From NCBI GenBank assembly GCA_902518155.1, contig CABYFA010000001.1, forward strand, positions 195,942 through 259,941: a DNA stretch of 64,000 nt. Direction: 5' to 3'. This DNA comes from an uncultured Pelagibacteraceae bacterium (GTDB taxonomy: Bacteria; Pseudomonadota; Alphaproteobacteria; Pelagibacterales; Pelagibacteraceae). Below are positions 17,459 through 28,706 of this stretch, piece after piece; position 1 is the stretch's first letter, and each line of letters starts with the position of its first letter. Below the pieces are notes generated by a model. It was given only the letters and a program-made list of their open reading frames with translations, was not told the origin of the DNA and ran no database searches. The translations under genes and the position numbers were made by a program.

Positions 17459-18571
17459 TCACAACTTATCTATGTATTTATCATGAAATTCATTAAAAGT
17501 ACCCTTTTGAATATTTTTTCTTATTTCACTCATTAATTCTTGATAAAAGTTGATATTATTTAACGTTAAAAGCATCGATCCTAAAATTTCATTAGTATTG
17601 AATAAATGATTCAAATAATTTTTTGAATATTTGTTTAAATTTAAATTTTTACACTTTTCATCAAGAGGTGAATTATCGTTTTGATATTTGTTATTTTTAA
17701 TATTTATTCTTCCATTCCATGTAAAAGCTAGACCTGTTCTCCCTGATCTGGTCGGCATTACACAATCAAACATGTCTATCCCTCTTTTAACTGCACCTAA
17801 AATATCAGAAGGTGTACCTACACCCATTAGATAATGTGGTTTATTTTCTGGAAGTTTTTCCTTTATATCATCTAAAACTTTAAACATTTCCTCTTGTGTT
17901 TCACCAACTGCAAGACCACCAATGGCATATCCATCAAAATTTAGATTTAATAAACCTTTTAAGGATAAAAGTCTCAAGTCTTTAAAAAGACCTCCTTGGA
18001 CTATACCAAAAAGAGCTTTGTGGGGATTTTGTCCAAATGCTTTTTTAGATCTATCAGCCCAATATAATGATAGTTCCATTGATTTTTTAATCAATTCATA
18101 GTCATCCGTTTTCTTTGGACATTCATCCATGATCATTACAATATCTGAATTCAAGCCAAGTTGAATTTTTATACTTTCTTCAGGGCTCAAATAAAATTTT
18201 TTTCCATCAACATGAGAGTTAAAAATTGCACCTTTTTCTGGGTCTATTTTATTTAATTTTGAAAGAGACATTACTTGAAACCCACCTGAGTCAGTAAGTA
18301 TTGGTAAATCACAATTCATAAAGGAATGTAATCCACCAGCGTTTTGAATTCGTTCAACTCCTGGACGGATCATTAAATGATATGTATTAGCTAAAATTAT
18401 ATCTGAGCCAGTTTTTTTAATATCGTCAATCGTACAAGCTTTTACAGTTGCCTGAGTTCCAACTGGCATAAAAGCAGGAGTTCTAATAACTCCCCTATGC
18501 GTTTCTATAATTCCTTCTCTTGCATAGTTGTCTTTGTTCAATAATTTAAAGGCAAATTCTTTTAATGCCAT
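17459..18571 (-). CDS. tgt: queuine/preQ1 tRNA-guanine transglycosylase, zinc site degenerate
   Basis: Exchanges guanine at tRNA position 34 for preQ1, toward queuosine. Catalytic elements are intact: TDSGGFQVMSL (general-base Asp), GIVQGG, AIGGLAVGE, and FDCVMPTRSGRTG (nucleophile Asp). The C-terminal structural zinc site is not: where bacterial Tgt has a CxCxxC cluster and a later His, this protein has PLDEKCKNLNLNKYS and LLTLNNINFY, aligning without gaps so that only the first Cys remains and the His becomes Asn. Length of 370 is normal. Eight bases separate it from ppiB. Confidence 0.93.
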   Translation of the reverse strand: MALKEFAFKLLNKDNYAREGIIETHRGVIRTPAFMPVGTQATVKACTIDDIKKTGSDIILANTYHLMIRPGVERIQNAGGLHSFMNCDLPILTDSGGFQVMSLSKLNKIDPEKGAIFNSHVDGKKFYLSPEESIKIQLGLNSDIVMIMDECPKKTDDYELIKKSMELSLYWADRSKKAFGQNPHKALFGIVQGGLFKDLRLLSLKGLLNLNFDGYAIGGLAVGETQEEMFKVLDDIKEKLPENKPHYLMGVGTPSDILGAVKRGIDMFDCVMPTRSGRTGLAFTWNGRINIKNNKYQNDNSPLDEKCKNLNLNKYSKNYLNHLFNTNEILGSMLLTLNNINFYQELMSEIRKNIQKGTFNEFHDKYIDKL

Positions 18572-18578
18572 TAAAATA

Positions 18579-19139
18579 TTATAATGATTTAAAACTAATT
18601 ATCTTATCTGGATCTGTGACAGCACCATTATTATTTTCATCACCACGTTTAATTTTATCAACAAATTCCATTCCTTCGATCACTTTTCCAAAAACTGTAT
18701 ATTGGTTATCCAAAAAAGGAGCAGGTTTAAAACAAATAAAAAATTGACTATTTGCACTATTTGGATCTTGTGATCTAGCCATAGATAAAGTTCCTCTATC
18801 ATGAGGTAAATTATTAAATTCTTGTTTTAGGTCTGGTAAATCTGATCCTCCCATTCCTGCCATTCTTAAATTAAAATCACTTGATGATGAATTTCCAAAT
18901 TTTACATCACCAGTTTGTGCCATGAAACCATCAATAACTCTGTGAAAAACAACATTATCATATTTACTACTATTAGCTAAATCTTTAATTCTTTTAACAT
19001 GATTAGGTGCTACATCTTCAAATAATTCAATTTTAACATCTCCATCTTTAAGTTTCAAAATCATAATATTCTCCTGTGACATTACTTGGTTTATTGTTAA
19101 AAAAAAGAAAATAAATATATTTATTAAAATTTTATTCAT
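18579..19139 (-). CDS. ppiB: exported cyclophilin-type peptidyl-prolyl isomerase
   Basis: A cyclophilin, catalysing cis-trans isomerisation of Xaa-Pro bonds. A signal peptide (about residues 1-21, MSQ near the end) suggests a periplasmic location. Core motifs: FHRVIDGFMAQTGD, GTLSMARSQDPNSANSQFFICF and NQYTVFGKVIEGM. Catalytic Arg, Phe and Gln residues are present. The start overlaps the end of coaD by eight bases; the coaD-ppi-tgt order is common in alphaproteobacteria. Confidence 0.92.
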   Translation of the reverse strand: MNKILINIFIFFFLTINQVMSQENIMILKLKDGDVKIELFEDVAPNHVKRIKDLANSSKYDNVVFHRVIDGFMAQTGDVKFGNSSSSDFNLRMAGMGGSDLPDLKQEFNNLPHDRGTLSMARSQDPNSANSQFFICFKPAPFLDNQYTVFGKVIEGMEFVDKIKRGDENNNGAVTDPDKIISFKSL

Positions 19140-19626
19140 ATTTTCTTTTTAATAATTTAATTGTACTTTTGGTAGTAAATTTTTTGATATCACCTTTTAA
19201 ATTTACTATTTCTTTAACAAATCTTGATGAAATAATCTGATTTTCAACATCAGACATTAAAAAAAGAGTTTCAATATTTTTATTTAATTTTCTATTCATC
19301 CCTGCTAGTTGAAATTCATATTCAAAATCTGAAACTGCTCTTAATCCTCTCAAAATAATATTTGATTTATATTTTTTGCATAATTCAGTGGTTAAAGAGC
19401 TAAAAGAAATTACGACAACTTTTTTTTTATTCAGTTTCAAATCATAAAATAAAGCTTTTTTTACAATTTCAATTCGTTCATCAGAATCGAATAAATAATC
19501 CTTATTTTCAACGTTAGATACTGCAACGACAATCTTATCAAAAAGTTTTAAACCTTTTTTAATAACATCAATATGGCCAAACGTAATTGGATCAAATGTT
19601 CCAGGATAGATTGCAACTTTACTCAT
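19132..19626 (-). CDS. coaD: phosphopantetheine adenylyltransferase
   Basis: Fourth step of coenzyme A biosynthesis: 4'-phosphopantetheine plus ATP gives dephospho-CoA. The nucleotidyltransferase motif is YPGTFDPITFGHIDVI, and the family's GLRAVSDFEYE and ISSRFVKEI motifs follow. Length (164) is standard. It shares a base with the gyrA end, so gyrA-coaD-ppiB-tgt is read as one transcript. Confidence 0.96.
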   Translation of the reverse strand: MSKVAIYPGTFDPITFGHIDVIKKGLKLFDKIVVAVSNVENKDYLFDSDERIEIVKKALFYDLKLNKKKVVVISFSSLTTELCKKYKSNIILRGLRAVSDFEYEFQLAGMNRKLNKNIETLFLMSDVENQIISSRFVKEIVNLKGDIKKFTTKSTIKLLKRKYE

Positions 19627-22205
19627 TAAACTAAGTTATCATCTATTTTATCAGCTGAAACAACTTTTTCTTCTCCAGTTAATTTAATAATTCTAACACC
19701 CTGAGTATTTCTACCGGCAGTTCTAATTTCTTTTACCGCTACACGTATTACTCTTCCTTTGTTAGTAGATATAAGTATTTCATCACCATCATATACAGGA
19801 AAAGAGGAAGAGATATTACCATTTCTTGGTGAATTTATAATTCCGATAATTCCCTTCCCACCTCTATTAGTTACTCTATATTCTGTATGACTAGTTTTTT
19901 TACCGAAACCATTTTCTGTAATTGATAATATGAACTTTTCTTTTGCTTTTAATTCTGATTGCTCGTCCTTTGATTTCTTCCCATTTTTTTTAGATTTATC
20001 ATTATCTATAATTGAAAGAGAGACAATTTGATCGTTAGGAGACAAAACTATACCTTTAATCCCTTTAGAGGATCTACCCTTAAAAACTCTCAATTTTTTA
20101 GACTCAAAACGTATACATTTTCCTAATTTGGTACTTAAAATTATATCTTGATCATCCTTACAAATTTTAACACCTACAATTTTATCATTATTATCTAGTT
20201 TCATTGCAATTTTTCCAGATGTATTGATCGAAGAAAAATCCTCTAAACTATTTTTTCTGATTTTCCCTTGAGCAGTAGCAAATACAATTTGATAATTTTT
20301 CATTTCAGATTCATTATCGGGAAAAGGCATAATAGAACTTATTGACTGATGGTTTTTTAGTGGAAGAATATTAAACAACGATTTTCCCTTAGAAACTGAA
20401 GATCCCTCAGGTATTTTCCAGGCTTTTATTCTATAAACTAAACCCTCTGTAGAGAAAAACAAAACTGAGGTGTGTGTATTGACTGATAGGGTTTGGACTA
20501 CAGAATCTTCGTTTCTAGTAGTCATGCCAGTTTTTCCTTTACCTCCTCTTTTTTGTGTCTTAACACTATTCAAAGATCCACGTTTGATGTAACCCTGCAA
20601 TGTAACTGTAATCAATACAGATTGTTTTTGAATGGTTTCTTCTATATCGTAATTTAATACAGCATCAATTATTTTAGTTCTTCGGGGTGATGAATATTTA
20701 TCTTTAATATTCTTTAACTCTTCGCTAATAACTTTTAACAATTCTTTTTTAGATGAAATTATTTTTTTATATTTCGTAATTAATTCAGCTAACTTCTTAA
20801 TTTCTATTTCAATTTCATTTATTCCTAACGCTGTCAGTTTTTGTAATCTTAATTCTAAAATAGCATTCACTTGTAAAGTTGATAAGGAATATAAAGTTTT
20901 TGATTTTGAACTTTCTACAAGTGAAATTAATTTTTTTGACTTATTAATTTTCCATTTAGTTTGTAAAAGAGATTTCTTTGCATCTTCTGGATTTTTTGAT
21001 GATCTGATTATTTTGATAACTTTGTCTAAATTTTCAACTGATACCGATAGACCTATTAAGATATGTGCTCGCTCTTCTGCTTTTTGTAAATCAAATTTTG
21101 TTTTTTTGACTACAACGTCCTCTCTAAAGGATAAAAAATTTGATAAGAAATCTTTTAAGTTACAAGTTTCAGGTTTGCCATCAACTATTGCAAGTGTATT
21201 AAATCCAAATGAACTTTCAATTTGTGTATTCTTGTAAAGTTGTCTTTTTACTGTTTCAGGTTCTACCCCACTTCTCAAATCTATTGAAACTCTGATTCCT
21301 TCTCGATTTGACTCATCTCTTATATCTCTTATACCCTCAATTTTTTTTTCTCTAACAAGCTGAGCAATTCTCTCATTCAAAACAGATTTATTAACTTGAT
21401 AAGGAATTGATGTGATAACCAATCTTTCTCTTCCATTTTTTAAACTTTCTATAGAAATTTCACCTCTAATTTTAAAAGAACCTCTGCCTTTGTTATAACC
21501 TTGTTTGATCATGTCTTTTCCAATTATTACTCCTCCAGTTGGAAAATCAGGCCCAGGTATGTGCTTCATAAGATCTTTAATTTTAATATCTTTATTTTCA
21601 ATTAAAGCTAATGTTCCGTTAATTATTTCACCTAGATTATGTGGTGGTATGCTAGTTGCCATTCCAACTGCAATCCCACCTGCACCATTTACTAATAAAT
21701 TAGGAAATTGAGCTGGTAAAACTATTGGTTCTTTCTCTGTTTCGTCGTAATTATTTTTGAATGAAATTGTATTCTTTTCGATATCATCAATTAAATATTG
21801 TGAAACTTTAGATAATCTAGTTTCTGTATATCTCATCGCAGCAGCGGGATCGCCATCAATAGATCCAAAATTTCCTTGTCCATCAACTAAAGGCAAGCTC
21901 ATTGAAAAATCCTGAACCATTCTTACTAGAGCATCATAAACTGACTGATCTCCATGCGGGTGATACTTACCAATAACATCTCCAACAATTCTTGCAGATT
22001 TTCTAAATTGTTTTGACCAATCATATCCACCTTTGTACATCGCATACAAAATTCTTCTATGAACTGGTTTTAAACCATCTCGTATATCAGGAAGTGCTCT
22101 ACTGACTATAACACTCATTGCATATGATAGATAAGATGAGCTCATCTCATCATGCATTGAGATTAATTTTATATTCTTATCCTCAGGAATTTCAGTTTTT
22201 TGCAT
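19626..22205 (-). CDS. gyrA: DNA gyrase subunit A
   Basis: Breakage-reunion subunit of gyrase, which introduces negative supercoils. The winged-helix active site has the catalytic Tyr in [11 protein letters not shown]. The QRGGKGKTG segment and beta-propeller repeats form the C-terminal DNA-wrapping domain, with a charged insert ([15 protein letters not shown]) inside it. In the quinolone-determining region the sequence is [15 protein letters not shown], so the residue at E. coli position 83 is Gln rather than Ser, while Asp87 is kept. Length of 859 is normal for alphaproteobacteria. Confidence 0.97.
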   Translation of the reverse strand: MQKTEIPEDKNIKLISMHDEMSSSYLSYAMSVIVSRALPDIRDGLKPVHRRILYAMYKGGYDWSKQFRKSARIVGDVIGKYHPHGDQSVYDALVRMVQDFSMSLPLVDGQGNFGSIDGDPAAAMRYTETRLSKVSQYLIDDIEKNTISFKNNYDETEKEPIVLPAQFPNLLVNGAGGIAVGMATSIPPHNLGEIINGTLALIENKDIKIKDLMKHIPGPDFPTGGVIIGKDMIKQGYNKGRGSFKIRGEISIESLKNGRERLVITSIPYQVNKSVLNERIAQLVREKKIEGIRDIRDESNREGIRVSIDLRSGVEPETVKRQLYKNTQIESSFGFNTLAIVDGKPETCNLKDFLSNFLSFREDVVVKKTKFDLQKAEERAHILIGLSVSVENLDKVIKIIRSSKNPEDAKKSLLQTKWKINKSKKLISLVESSKSKTLYSLSTLQVNAILELRLQKLTALGINEIEIEIKKLAELITKYKKIISSKKELLKVISEELKNIKDKYSSPRRTKIIDAVLNYDIEETIQKQSVLITVTLQGYIKRGSLNSVKTQKRGGKGKTGMTTRNEDSVVQTLSVNTHTSVLFFSTEGLVYRIKAWKIPEGSSVSKGKSLFNILPLKNHQSISSIMPFPDNESEMKNYQIVFATAQGKIRKNSLEDFSSINTSGKIAMKLDNNDKIVGVKICKDDQDIILSTKLGKCIRFESKKLRVFKGRSSKGIKGIVLSPNDQIVSLSIIDNDKSKKNGKKSKDEQSELKAKEKFILSITENGFGKKTSHTEYRVTNRGGKGIIGIINSPRNGNISSSFPVYDGDEILISTNKGRVIRVAVKEIRTAGRNTQGVRIIKLTGEEKVVSADKIDDNLV

Positions 22206-22210
22206 AAATA

Positions 22211-22660
22211 TTAAAATGGAATTTCATCATCCATGTCATTTGAAATTTGTGACATGTCATCATTATTAGATTGAGTATTATCATTTGAAATACTTCCACC
22301 TGAATTACCTCCACCTAACATAGTTAAAGATGAGTTATATCCTTGAATAACAATTTCAGTCGAATATTTGTCTTGACCAGACTGCTCATCTTTCCATTTT
22401 CGAGTCGTTAATTGTCCCTCAACATATATTTGAGCTCCCTTTTTTAGATATTGTTGAACAACATTTACCAATCCTTCATTGAATACAACTATACGGTGCC
22501 ATTCTGTTTTTTCTTTTTTTTCACCAGTATTCTTATCTTTCCAAGACTGACTTGTTGCCAGACTTAATCGTGCAACACTTTTGCCATTTACCATTTGTTT
22601 GATCTCTGGATCTGCGCCCAAACGACCAATTAAAAGTACTTTATTTAAACTTCCAGCCAT
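22211..22660 (-). CDS. ssb: single-stranded DNA-binding protein
   Basis: Binds ssDNA during replication and repair. The OB-fold starts [15 protein letters not shown] and contains [10 protein letters not shown] and [12 protein letters not shown]. The linker is Gly/Asn/Ser rich, and the acidic tail DMDDEIPF is the standard protein-interaction tip. A longer frame exists to 22789, but its extra 43 residues are unrelated to Ssb, so the ATG at 22660 is chosen. It is divergent from uvrA, the classical arrangement, with a 90-base shared promoter region. Confidence 0.96.
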   Translation of the reverse strand: MAGSLNKVLLIGRLGADPEIKQMVNGKSVARLSLATSQSWKDKNTGEKKEKTEWHRIVVFNEGLVNVVQQYLKKGAQIYVEGQLTTRKWKDEQSGQDKYSTEIVIQGYNSSLTMLGGGNSGGSISNDNTQSNNDDMSQISNDMDDEIPF

Positions 22661-22750
22661 AATATTTTTATATTTGTTAAATTTGTTAATTAGAACTATA
22701 CCACAATTTACTCTGAATATTAATTTTATTAAGTCAAAGCAACAAAAATT

Positions 22751-25606
22751 ATGATGAAAAAGATAGTTATTAAGGGAGCTAAAGAACACAATTTAAAAAA
22801 TGTTTCTTTAGAGATACCCAAAGATAAATTTGTTGTCATAACTGGTCTATCAGGATCAGGAAAGTCGTCTTTAGCTTTTGATACAATCTATGCAGAAGGT
22901 CAAAGAAGGTATGTTGAGAGTTTATCCGCTTATGCAAGACAATTTTTAGATAAAATGAAAAAGCCAAATGTAGATTTAATTGAGGGTTTGAGCCCAGCAA
23001 TATCGATAGAGCAAAAAAATACTTCTAAAAATCCAAGATCAACTGTTGCTACAGTTACTGAAATATATGATTACATGCGTGTTTTATATGCGAGAGCGGG
23101 TATACCCTATTCACCTTTTACAGGTAAACCAATCACATCACAAACAATTACACAAATTGTAGATAAAATTAAAGAGTTACCAAAAAAGTCAACTATATAT
23201 ATTTACGCTCCGGTAGTCAGAGGAAGAAAGGGAGAATATAAAAAGGAAATCCTTAATTATAAAAAAAGAGGGTTTCGAAAAATAAAAGTAGACGATGTAA
23301 TTTATGATATTGATAAAGTTCCTGAATTAAATAAGAAAATTAAGCATGACATATACATTCTGGTCGATAGGATAGTTTTAAATTCATCTTTGGGAAACAG
23401 ATTAGCTGAAAGTATTGAGTCCTCAGTCAATTTAGCGAATGGATTAGTATTCGTTGAATATGAAGATGAAACCTTACCGAAAAAATATCGAAAAGTAGAA
23501 AAATTAATATTTTCAACTAAATTTGCATGTCCTGAAAGTGGCTTTACAATTGAAGAAATTGAGCCAAGACTTTTTTCATTTAATAGTCCCTTTGGCGCTT
23601 GTGAGGAATGTGAGGGAATTGGAATTAAACTAAATGTGGATCCAAATTTAGTGGTACCAAATCATAAAAAAAGTATTGCCGATGGAGCTATAGAACCCTG
23701 GGCTAAAACAACCACGCTATATTATGCACAAACATTATCTTCTTTAGCAAAACATTATAGCTTTTCATTAGATGAAAAATGGTCAAAACTCTCAAAAAAA
23801 ATAAAGGATATCATTCTTTATGGATCTGATGATGAAGAAATCAAATTTTCATATGACGATGGTTATGAAAAATACTCACATAAAAAGACATTTGAAGGGG
23901 TAATAAATAATTTAGAGAGAAGATATTTAGAAACTGATAGTGATTGGAAAAGAGAAGAAATAGCCCAATATCAGTCTGATACTAAATGTGAGAGATGTAA
24001 TGGTCATAGATTAAAAGATGAAGCATTGTGTGTAAAAATTGACGGCTTGCACATTAGTGAAGTGACTGAAAAATCAATTTTAGATGCTGCAAAATGGTTT
24101 GAAAATTTAAAATTCAATTTAGATAAAAGACAAGTCAAAATTGCCGAACATATCCTCAAAGAGATTAATGAAAGATTAAATTTTCTTTTAAATGTTGGTC
24201 TTGATTATCTAACATTATCAAGAGAGTCTGGTACTTTATCAGGTGGAGAAGCACAAAGAATCCGTTTAGCATCTCAAATTGGCTCTGGTTTAACTGGAGT
24301 GTTATATGTTTTAGATGAACCATCTATTGGTTTGCATCAAAAAGATAATGTAAAACTAATCAATGCTCTTAAAAGATTAAGAGATTTGGGAAATACAGTA
24401 ATAGTAGTTGAGCATGATACTGAAACAATGGAAAATGCAGATCATATTATTGATCTTGGTCCTGAAGCAGGAAACAAAGGTGGTGAAGTTGTTGCGCAAG
24501 GAACTTTTGATGAGATAACAAAAAATAAAATTAGTATCACAGGAAAATATCTTTCAAACAAATTAAGAATTGATGTTCCTAAGAAAAGAAGATTAGCAAA
24601 AAATGGAAGGTTTCTCGAAATAACAGGTGCGACTGGTAATAATTTGAATAATGTTAATTTAAAAATACCTTTAGGTAGTTTAACTTGTGTCACTGGTGTA
24701 TCAGGAAGTGGTAAGTCAACATTAATCTTACAGACGTTATACAACGCATTAAACTTAACTTTGAATAATAATAAATCTAGAAAAATTCCAAAACCATTCA
24801 AAGGTTTCAAAGGCACAGAATTAATCGATAAGATAATTGATATTGATCAATCACCAATTGGTCGTACCCCAAGATCAAATCCAGCAACTTATACTGGAGC
24901 TTTCGGGCCAATTAGAGATTGGTTCACAGGATTACCTGAGTCAAAAACAAGAGGATATAAACCAGGAAGGTTCTCTTTTAATGTCAAAGGAGGTAGGTGT
25001 GAAGCTTGTGAGGGAGATGGAGTTATTACTTATGAAATGCATTTTCTCCCAGACGTCTATATACAATGTGATGAGTGTAAAGGAACCAGATATAATCGGG
25101 AAACCTTAGAGATAAAATTCAAAGATAAAAGTATTGCGGATGTTTTAAACATGACAGTTGATGAAGGTTGTGAATATTTTGAAAATATTTCAAATATAAA
25201 GACTAAATTGCTAACTTTAAAAAAAGTTGGTCTAGGCTATATAAAAATTGGTCAACAAGCTACAACTCTATCAGGGGGTGAAGCACAAAGAATTAAATTA
25301 GCTAAAGAATTATCAAAAAGATCGACGGGAAGAACAATGTACATTTTAGATGAACCGACTACTGGTCTTCACCAACACGACATCAAAAAATTATTAGAAA
25401 TTTTGCATACATTTGTTTCATTAGGTAACACAGTGGTTGTTATAGAACACAACTTAGATGTCATAAAAACTGCAGATTATATTGTCGATATGGGGCCTGA
25501 GGGTGGCGTAAAAGGTGGAAAAATTATCGCTGAGGGAAAACCTGAGGAAATTTGTAAAGTTAATGGAAGTTACACAGGAAAATTTTTAAAAAATCTTTTA
25601 CAATAA
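22751..25606 (+). CDS. uvrA: UvrABC excinuclease subunit A
   Basis: Damage-recognition ATPase of nucleotide excision repair. It has two ABC modules (Walker [13 protein letters not shown] and [12 protein letters not shown]; two LSGGEAQRI signatures), the zinc module CERCNG, and the second CxxC pair set in GGRCEACEG. In the first zinc module one Cys is replaced (FACPESGFT), as in many alphaproteobacteria. Length (951) is normal. A start at the second ATG (22754) is equally possible. No Shine-Dalgarno is visible. Confidence 0.97.
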   Translation: MMKKIVIKGAKEHNLKNVSLEIPKDKFVVITGLSGSGKSSLAFDTIYAEGQRRYVESLSAYARQFLDKMKKPNVDLIEGLSPAISIEQKNTSKNPRSTVATVTEIYDYMRVLYARAGIPYSPFTGKPITSQTITQIVDKIKELPKKSTIYIYAPVVRGRKGEYKKEILNYKKRGFRKIKVDDVIYDIDKVPELNKKIKHDIYILVDRIVLNSSLGNRLAESIESSVNLANGLVFVEYEDETLPKKYRKVEKLIFSTKFACPESGFTIEEIEPRLFSFNSPFGACEECEGIGIKLNVDPNLVVPNHKKSIADGAIEPWAKTTTLYYAQTLSSLAKHYSFSLDEKWSKLSKKIKDIILYGSDDEEIKFSYDDGYEKYSHKKTFEGVINNLERRYLETDSDWKREEIAQYQSDTKCERCNGHRLKDEALCVKIDGLHISEVTEKSILDAAKWFENLKFNLDKRQVKIAEHILKEINERLNFLLNVGLDYLTLSRESGTLSGGEAQRIRLASQIGSGLTGVLYVLDEPSIGLHQKDNVKLINALKRLRDLGNTVIVVEHDTETMENADHIIDLGPEAGNKGGEVVAQGTFDEITKNKISITGKYLSNKLRIDVPKKRRLAKNGRFLEITGATGNNLNNVNLKIPLGSLTCVTGVSGSGKSTLILQTLYNALNLTLNNNKSRKIPKPFKGFKGTELIDKIIDIDQSPIGRTPRSNPATYTGAFGPIRDWFTGLPESKTRGYKPGRFSFNVKGGRCEACEGDGVITYEMHFLPDVYIQCDECKGTRYNRETLEIKFKDKSIADVLNMTVDEGCEYFENISNIKTKLLTLKKVGLGYIKIGQQATTLSGGEAQRIKLAKELSKRSTGRTMYILDEPTTGLHQHDIKKLLEILHTFVSLGNTVVVIEHNLDVIKTADYIVDMGPEGGVKGGKIIAEGKPEEICKVNGSYTGKFLKNLLQ

Positions 25607-25647
25607 ATACCATTGTCATCTCACTCTAAATCAGTATAAAATTAAGC

Positions 25648-26250
25648 ATGGGTAATTTACTTTCATCTTTATCAAAAACTATTCACGTTTCTTTAGCCAT
25701 CGCAGTGCTGTTGTTTTTAGGCTTATTTTATCAAAATGATGGTTTTAGTTTCGATGCACTATTTTGGAGTTGGTTTGCGAGATTTGTGCATGTAGTAGTT
25801 GGTATAATGTGGATTGGCTTATTATGGTATTTTAATTTTGTTCAAATCCCAAACATGGCAAAAATTCCAGATGAACAGAAACCAGCTATTGGTAAAGTAA
25901 TTGCACCAGCTGCATTATTTTATTTCAGATGGGGTGCTGCGTTCACAGTTTTATCAGGTTTAGCACTTGCAGGTCTTAATGGATATTTGCATGATGCAAT
26001 GACTTTAAGTATAGGATCTGGGATTCCAAAACACACAGCCATTGGAATTGGTATGTGGTTGGGCTTAGTTATGGCATTTAACGTGTGGTTTGTAATATGG
26101 CCTAATCAAAAAAGAGCTTTAGGTATTGTTGAGTGTGAACCTGATCTAAAAGCCAAGTCAGCAAGAACAGCTATGTTATTTTCGAGAACTAATACTTTGT
26201 TGTCAATACCAATGCTGCTTACTATGGTAGCTGCTCAAAACCTTTATTAA
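25648..26250 (+). CDS. PuuD-like (urate hydroxylase N-terminal) membrane protein, short form
   Basis: A four- to five-helix membrane protein resembling the membrane part of PuuD, a cytochrome-linked urate hydroxylase: FARFVHVVVGIMWIGLLWYFNFVQ, RWGAAFTVLSG, GIGMWLGLVMAFNVWFVIWPNQ and a final TNTLLSIPMLLTM. PuuD proper carries a C-terminal cytochrome c domain; this 200-residue form stops before it and has no CxxCH motif. No purine-degradation genes are nearby. The urate activity is thus unproven, and a haem- or quinone-linked membrane role is equally plausible. The 3' end overlaps secF by four bases. Confidence 0.65.
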   Translation: MGNLLSSLSKTIHVSLAIAVLLFLGLFYQNDGFSFDALFWSWFARFVHVVVGIMWIGLLWYFNFVQIPNMAKIPDEQKPAIGKVIAPAALFYFRWGAAFTVLSGLALAGLNGYLHDAMTLSIGSGIPKHTAIGIGMWLGLVMAFNVWFVIWPNQKRALGIVECEPDLKAKSARTAMLFSRTNTLLSIPMLLTMVAAQNLY

Positions 26251-27134
26251 CTACTTTCGTCTTCTCTTAAAACAGTTTTTTGTGAAACTCTTAGTCTAAC
26301 TAAGACTGTATTGGCAATATAGATAGATGAATAAGTTCCAAAAATTACACCAAATATCATAGCCAAAGAAAAACCTTTTAGTATCTCACCACCAAAGAAA
26401 AATATTGATAGCAAAGCTAATAAAGTAGTTATTGATGTAATTAAAGTTCTAGATAATGTTTCATTGATAGAGATATTAGTTAAATCGTAAATTTTAATGT
26501 CAGAATATTTTCTTAAATTTTCCCTTACTCTATCAAAAATAACCACTGTATCATTCATGGAGTAACCAACGATAGTTAACACAGCTGCAATAATAGATAA
26601 ATTGATTTCAAGACCAAGCAATGAAAATAAACCTAAGGTTACCAACACATCATGAAACAAAGCTAATATAGCTCCTAAACTAAATTGCCATTCAAATCTG
26701 ATCCAAATGTAAATTAACATTAAAGTTAATGCCACTGCGATAGCTATTACTCCAGATTTGAGCAACTCAGCACTTACTTTCGGTCCTACGTTTTCAACTC
26801 TTCTAAAATCAAAAGTATTACCAAATGATTTATCTAAATTTGCTTTAATTTCCTCGATAATATTTTTGTTATTATTAATTTCAAATTTAATTAGAAAGTC
26901 TGTCTCATTGCCAAAATTTTTTACTGAAACGTCACCCAAATTCATAGAATTTAAATTATCTCTTAGAGATGAAACATTAATTTTGCTGTCAGTTGATCTT
27001 AGTTCAATTAAGGTTCCGCCCTTAAAATCTATTCCAAAGTTAAGACCTTTGAAAGTTAGTAAAAATAATGAAATAACGACTAAGGATATAGAAAGAATAT
27101 TAAATTGATTATAGTATTTGTTAAAAGCAATCAT
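26247..27134 (-). CDS. secF: protein translocase subunit SecF
   Basis: Works with SecD to pull preproteins through SecYEG using the proton gradient. It has the N-terminal LTFKGLNFGIDFKGGTLIEL motif, then a periplasmic domain and membrane helices with GPKVSAELL, GYSMNDTVVIFDRVREN and TLSRTLITSITT. Length of 295 is typical. It directly follows secD with no gap. Confidence 0.95.
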   Translation of the reverse strand: MIAFNKYYNQFNILSISLVVISLFLLTFKGLNFGIDFKGGTLIELRSTDSKINVSSLRDNLNSMNLGDVSVKNFGNETDFLIKFEINNNKNIIEEIKANLDKSFGNTFDFRRVENVGPKVSAELLKSGVIAIAVALTLMLIYIWIRFEWQFSLGAILALFHDVLVTLGLFSLLGLEINLSIIAAVLTIVGYSMNDTVVIFDRVRENLRKYSDIKIYDLTNISINETLSRTLITSITTLLALLSIFFFGGEILKGFSLAMIFGVIFGTYSSIYIANTVLVRLRVSQKTVLREDESS

Positions 27135-28691
27135 CTAAATTAATCCCTCTTTTTCTTTGTTTCTGTAAACATACAAAACTGTCAATAACCTCGCTATGAA
27201 ATACACCGAAAATAATGTTGTAAATATTCCAATCCCAAGTGTAAGTGAAAAACCTTTGATTGGACCTGAGCCCATAAAAAATAAGATAATAGCAGCTAAT
27301 AATGTTGTTATATTTGCATCAAGTATAGCAGTTCTAGATTTTGTGTAACCACTATCAAAAGCTATTAAATTATTTTTTTCATTTTTTAGCTCTTCTTTAA
27401 TTCTCTCAAAGATTAAAACATTAGCATCGACTGCCATACCAACTGTCAAAATTATTCCAGCGATCCCTGGAAGAGTTAAGGTCGCTTCGAATATAGTCAA
27501 TATTCCAATGAGTAAGAAAAGGTTAAGTATTAACGTTATATTGGTAATTAAGCCAAATATCTTATATTTAACAAAGATAAATACTATTACTAATACAAAA
27601 CCAATTGCTAATGCAATCATCCCTGCATTAATTGAGTCTTGTCCTAAGTCTGGACCAACTGTTCGTTCCTCAATAATATTTAAAGGTGCGGGTAATGCAC
27701 CAGATCTTAATAAAAGAGCTAAATCTGTTGCTGATTGAAAAGTAAAACCTCCACTGATTTGACCTGATCCACTTGCAATCGTATCTCTAATAACTGGTGC
27801 GCTTATAATTTTACCATCCAATACTATTGCTAATTGTTTGCCAATGCCAGTCGATGTGGCTTTACCAAATCTTTTAGCTCCAACTCTATCAAGTGTAAAT
27901 GTAACTACTGTTTCATTTGTCTCACTATCCATTCTTGGTTGAGCATCTAGTAGATTGTCTCCACTTAAAATAATTCTTTTACTTACCAGAGCATCTTCTT
28001 CAGACTCATCTTCATAACTAAGTTTTTCCGCTCCAAAAGAGTCTTGATCGTTATTAGTTACAAATCTAAATGTAAGATTTGCAGTTTTACCAAGCAATGA
28101 TTTAATTCTCATCGGATCATCTAATCCAGGTAATTCAACAAGAATTCTGTCGTTTCCTCTTTTTAGAATATTGGGTTCATTAGTTCCTATCTCGTCAATT
28201 CTTCTTCTTACAATTTCTAATGCTTGATCTTGTGAAGATGTTTTTAGTTTAACAATACCTTGGGTTGAGTAATTGACAAAAAAAATATTATTTTCCTCAG
28301 TGATATCTAATTGATGAGATTTAAATCTTGGATAATAAGGATTTAATTCACTTTCCTCATCATTAAACGTATCTAGAATAGTTTGTTTAAAGTTTTCATC
28401 TACAGAAAAAGATAATTTTTGTCCTAAAATTTTTAAATTTTTAATTCTTATATTTTTGTCTTTGAAATAATTTCTAATGGTAATTGAAAGATTTTGTATC
28501 TTTTGCTCAATAACTGGATTATTATCAATTTCGAGTAGGAGGTAAGAACCTCCCTGAAGATCTAATCCAAGATTAATTTTCTTATTTAGTAAGTTGTTTT
28601 CAAACTTAAATAAATTTGATGAAGCGATTAAAATAAAAAATAGAGAAATTAATATTACTGAAATTATTCTGAATTTTGAAAAATATAACAC
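27135..28691 (-). CDS. secD: protein translocase subunit SecD
   Basis: RND-type partner of SecF. Diagnostic sequences: LGLDLQGGSYLLLEID, QALEIVRRRIDEIGTNEP, RILVELPGLDDP, SGGFTFQSATDLALLLRSGALPAP is spanned in pieces, and AGIAGIILTVGMAVDANVLI. Six membrane segments are predicted by eye. Length 518. It lies between yajC and secF as in most proteobacteria. Confidence 0.96.
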   Translation of the reverse strand: MLYFSKFRIISVILISLFFILIASSNLFKFENNLLNKKINLGLDLQGGSYLLLEIDNNPVIEQKIQNLSITIRNYFKDKNIRIKNLKILGQKLSFSVDENFKQTILDTFNDEESELNPYYPRFKSHQLDITEENNIFFVNYSTQGIVKLKTSSQDQALEIVRRRIDEIGTNEPNILKRGNDRILVELPGLDDPMRIKSLLGKTANLTFRFVTNNDQDSFGAEKLSYEDESEEDALVSKRIILSGDNLLDAQPRMDSETNETVVTFTLDRVGAKRFGKATSTGIGKQLAIVLDGKIISAPVIRDTIASGSGQISGGFTFQSATDLALLLRSGALPAPLNIIEERTVGPDLGQDSINAGMIALAIGFVLVIVFIFVKYKIFGLITNITLILNLFLLIGILTIFEATLTLPGIAGIILTVGMAVDANVLIFERIKEELKNEKNNLIAFDSGYTKSRTAILDANITTLLAAIILFFMGSGPIKGFSLTLGIGIFTTLFSVYFIARLLTVLYVYRNKEKEGLI

Positions 28692-28706
28692 TTTACTTTA
28701 ACAAAA

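Noticed and set aside
22661-22750. Possible LexA box between ssb and uvrA
   Set aside because: A GAAC is present but no second GAAC at the required distance.
22661-22789. N-terminal extension of ssb
   Set aside because: The 43 extra residues have no similarity to Ssb and cross the uvrA start; the ATG at 22660 fits the family.
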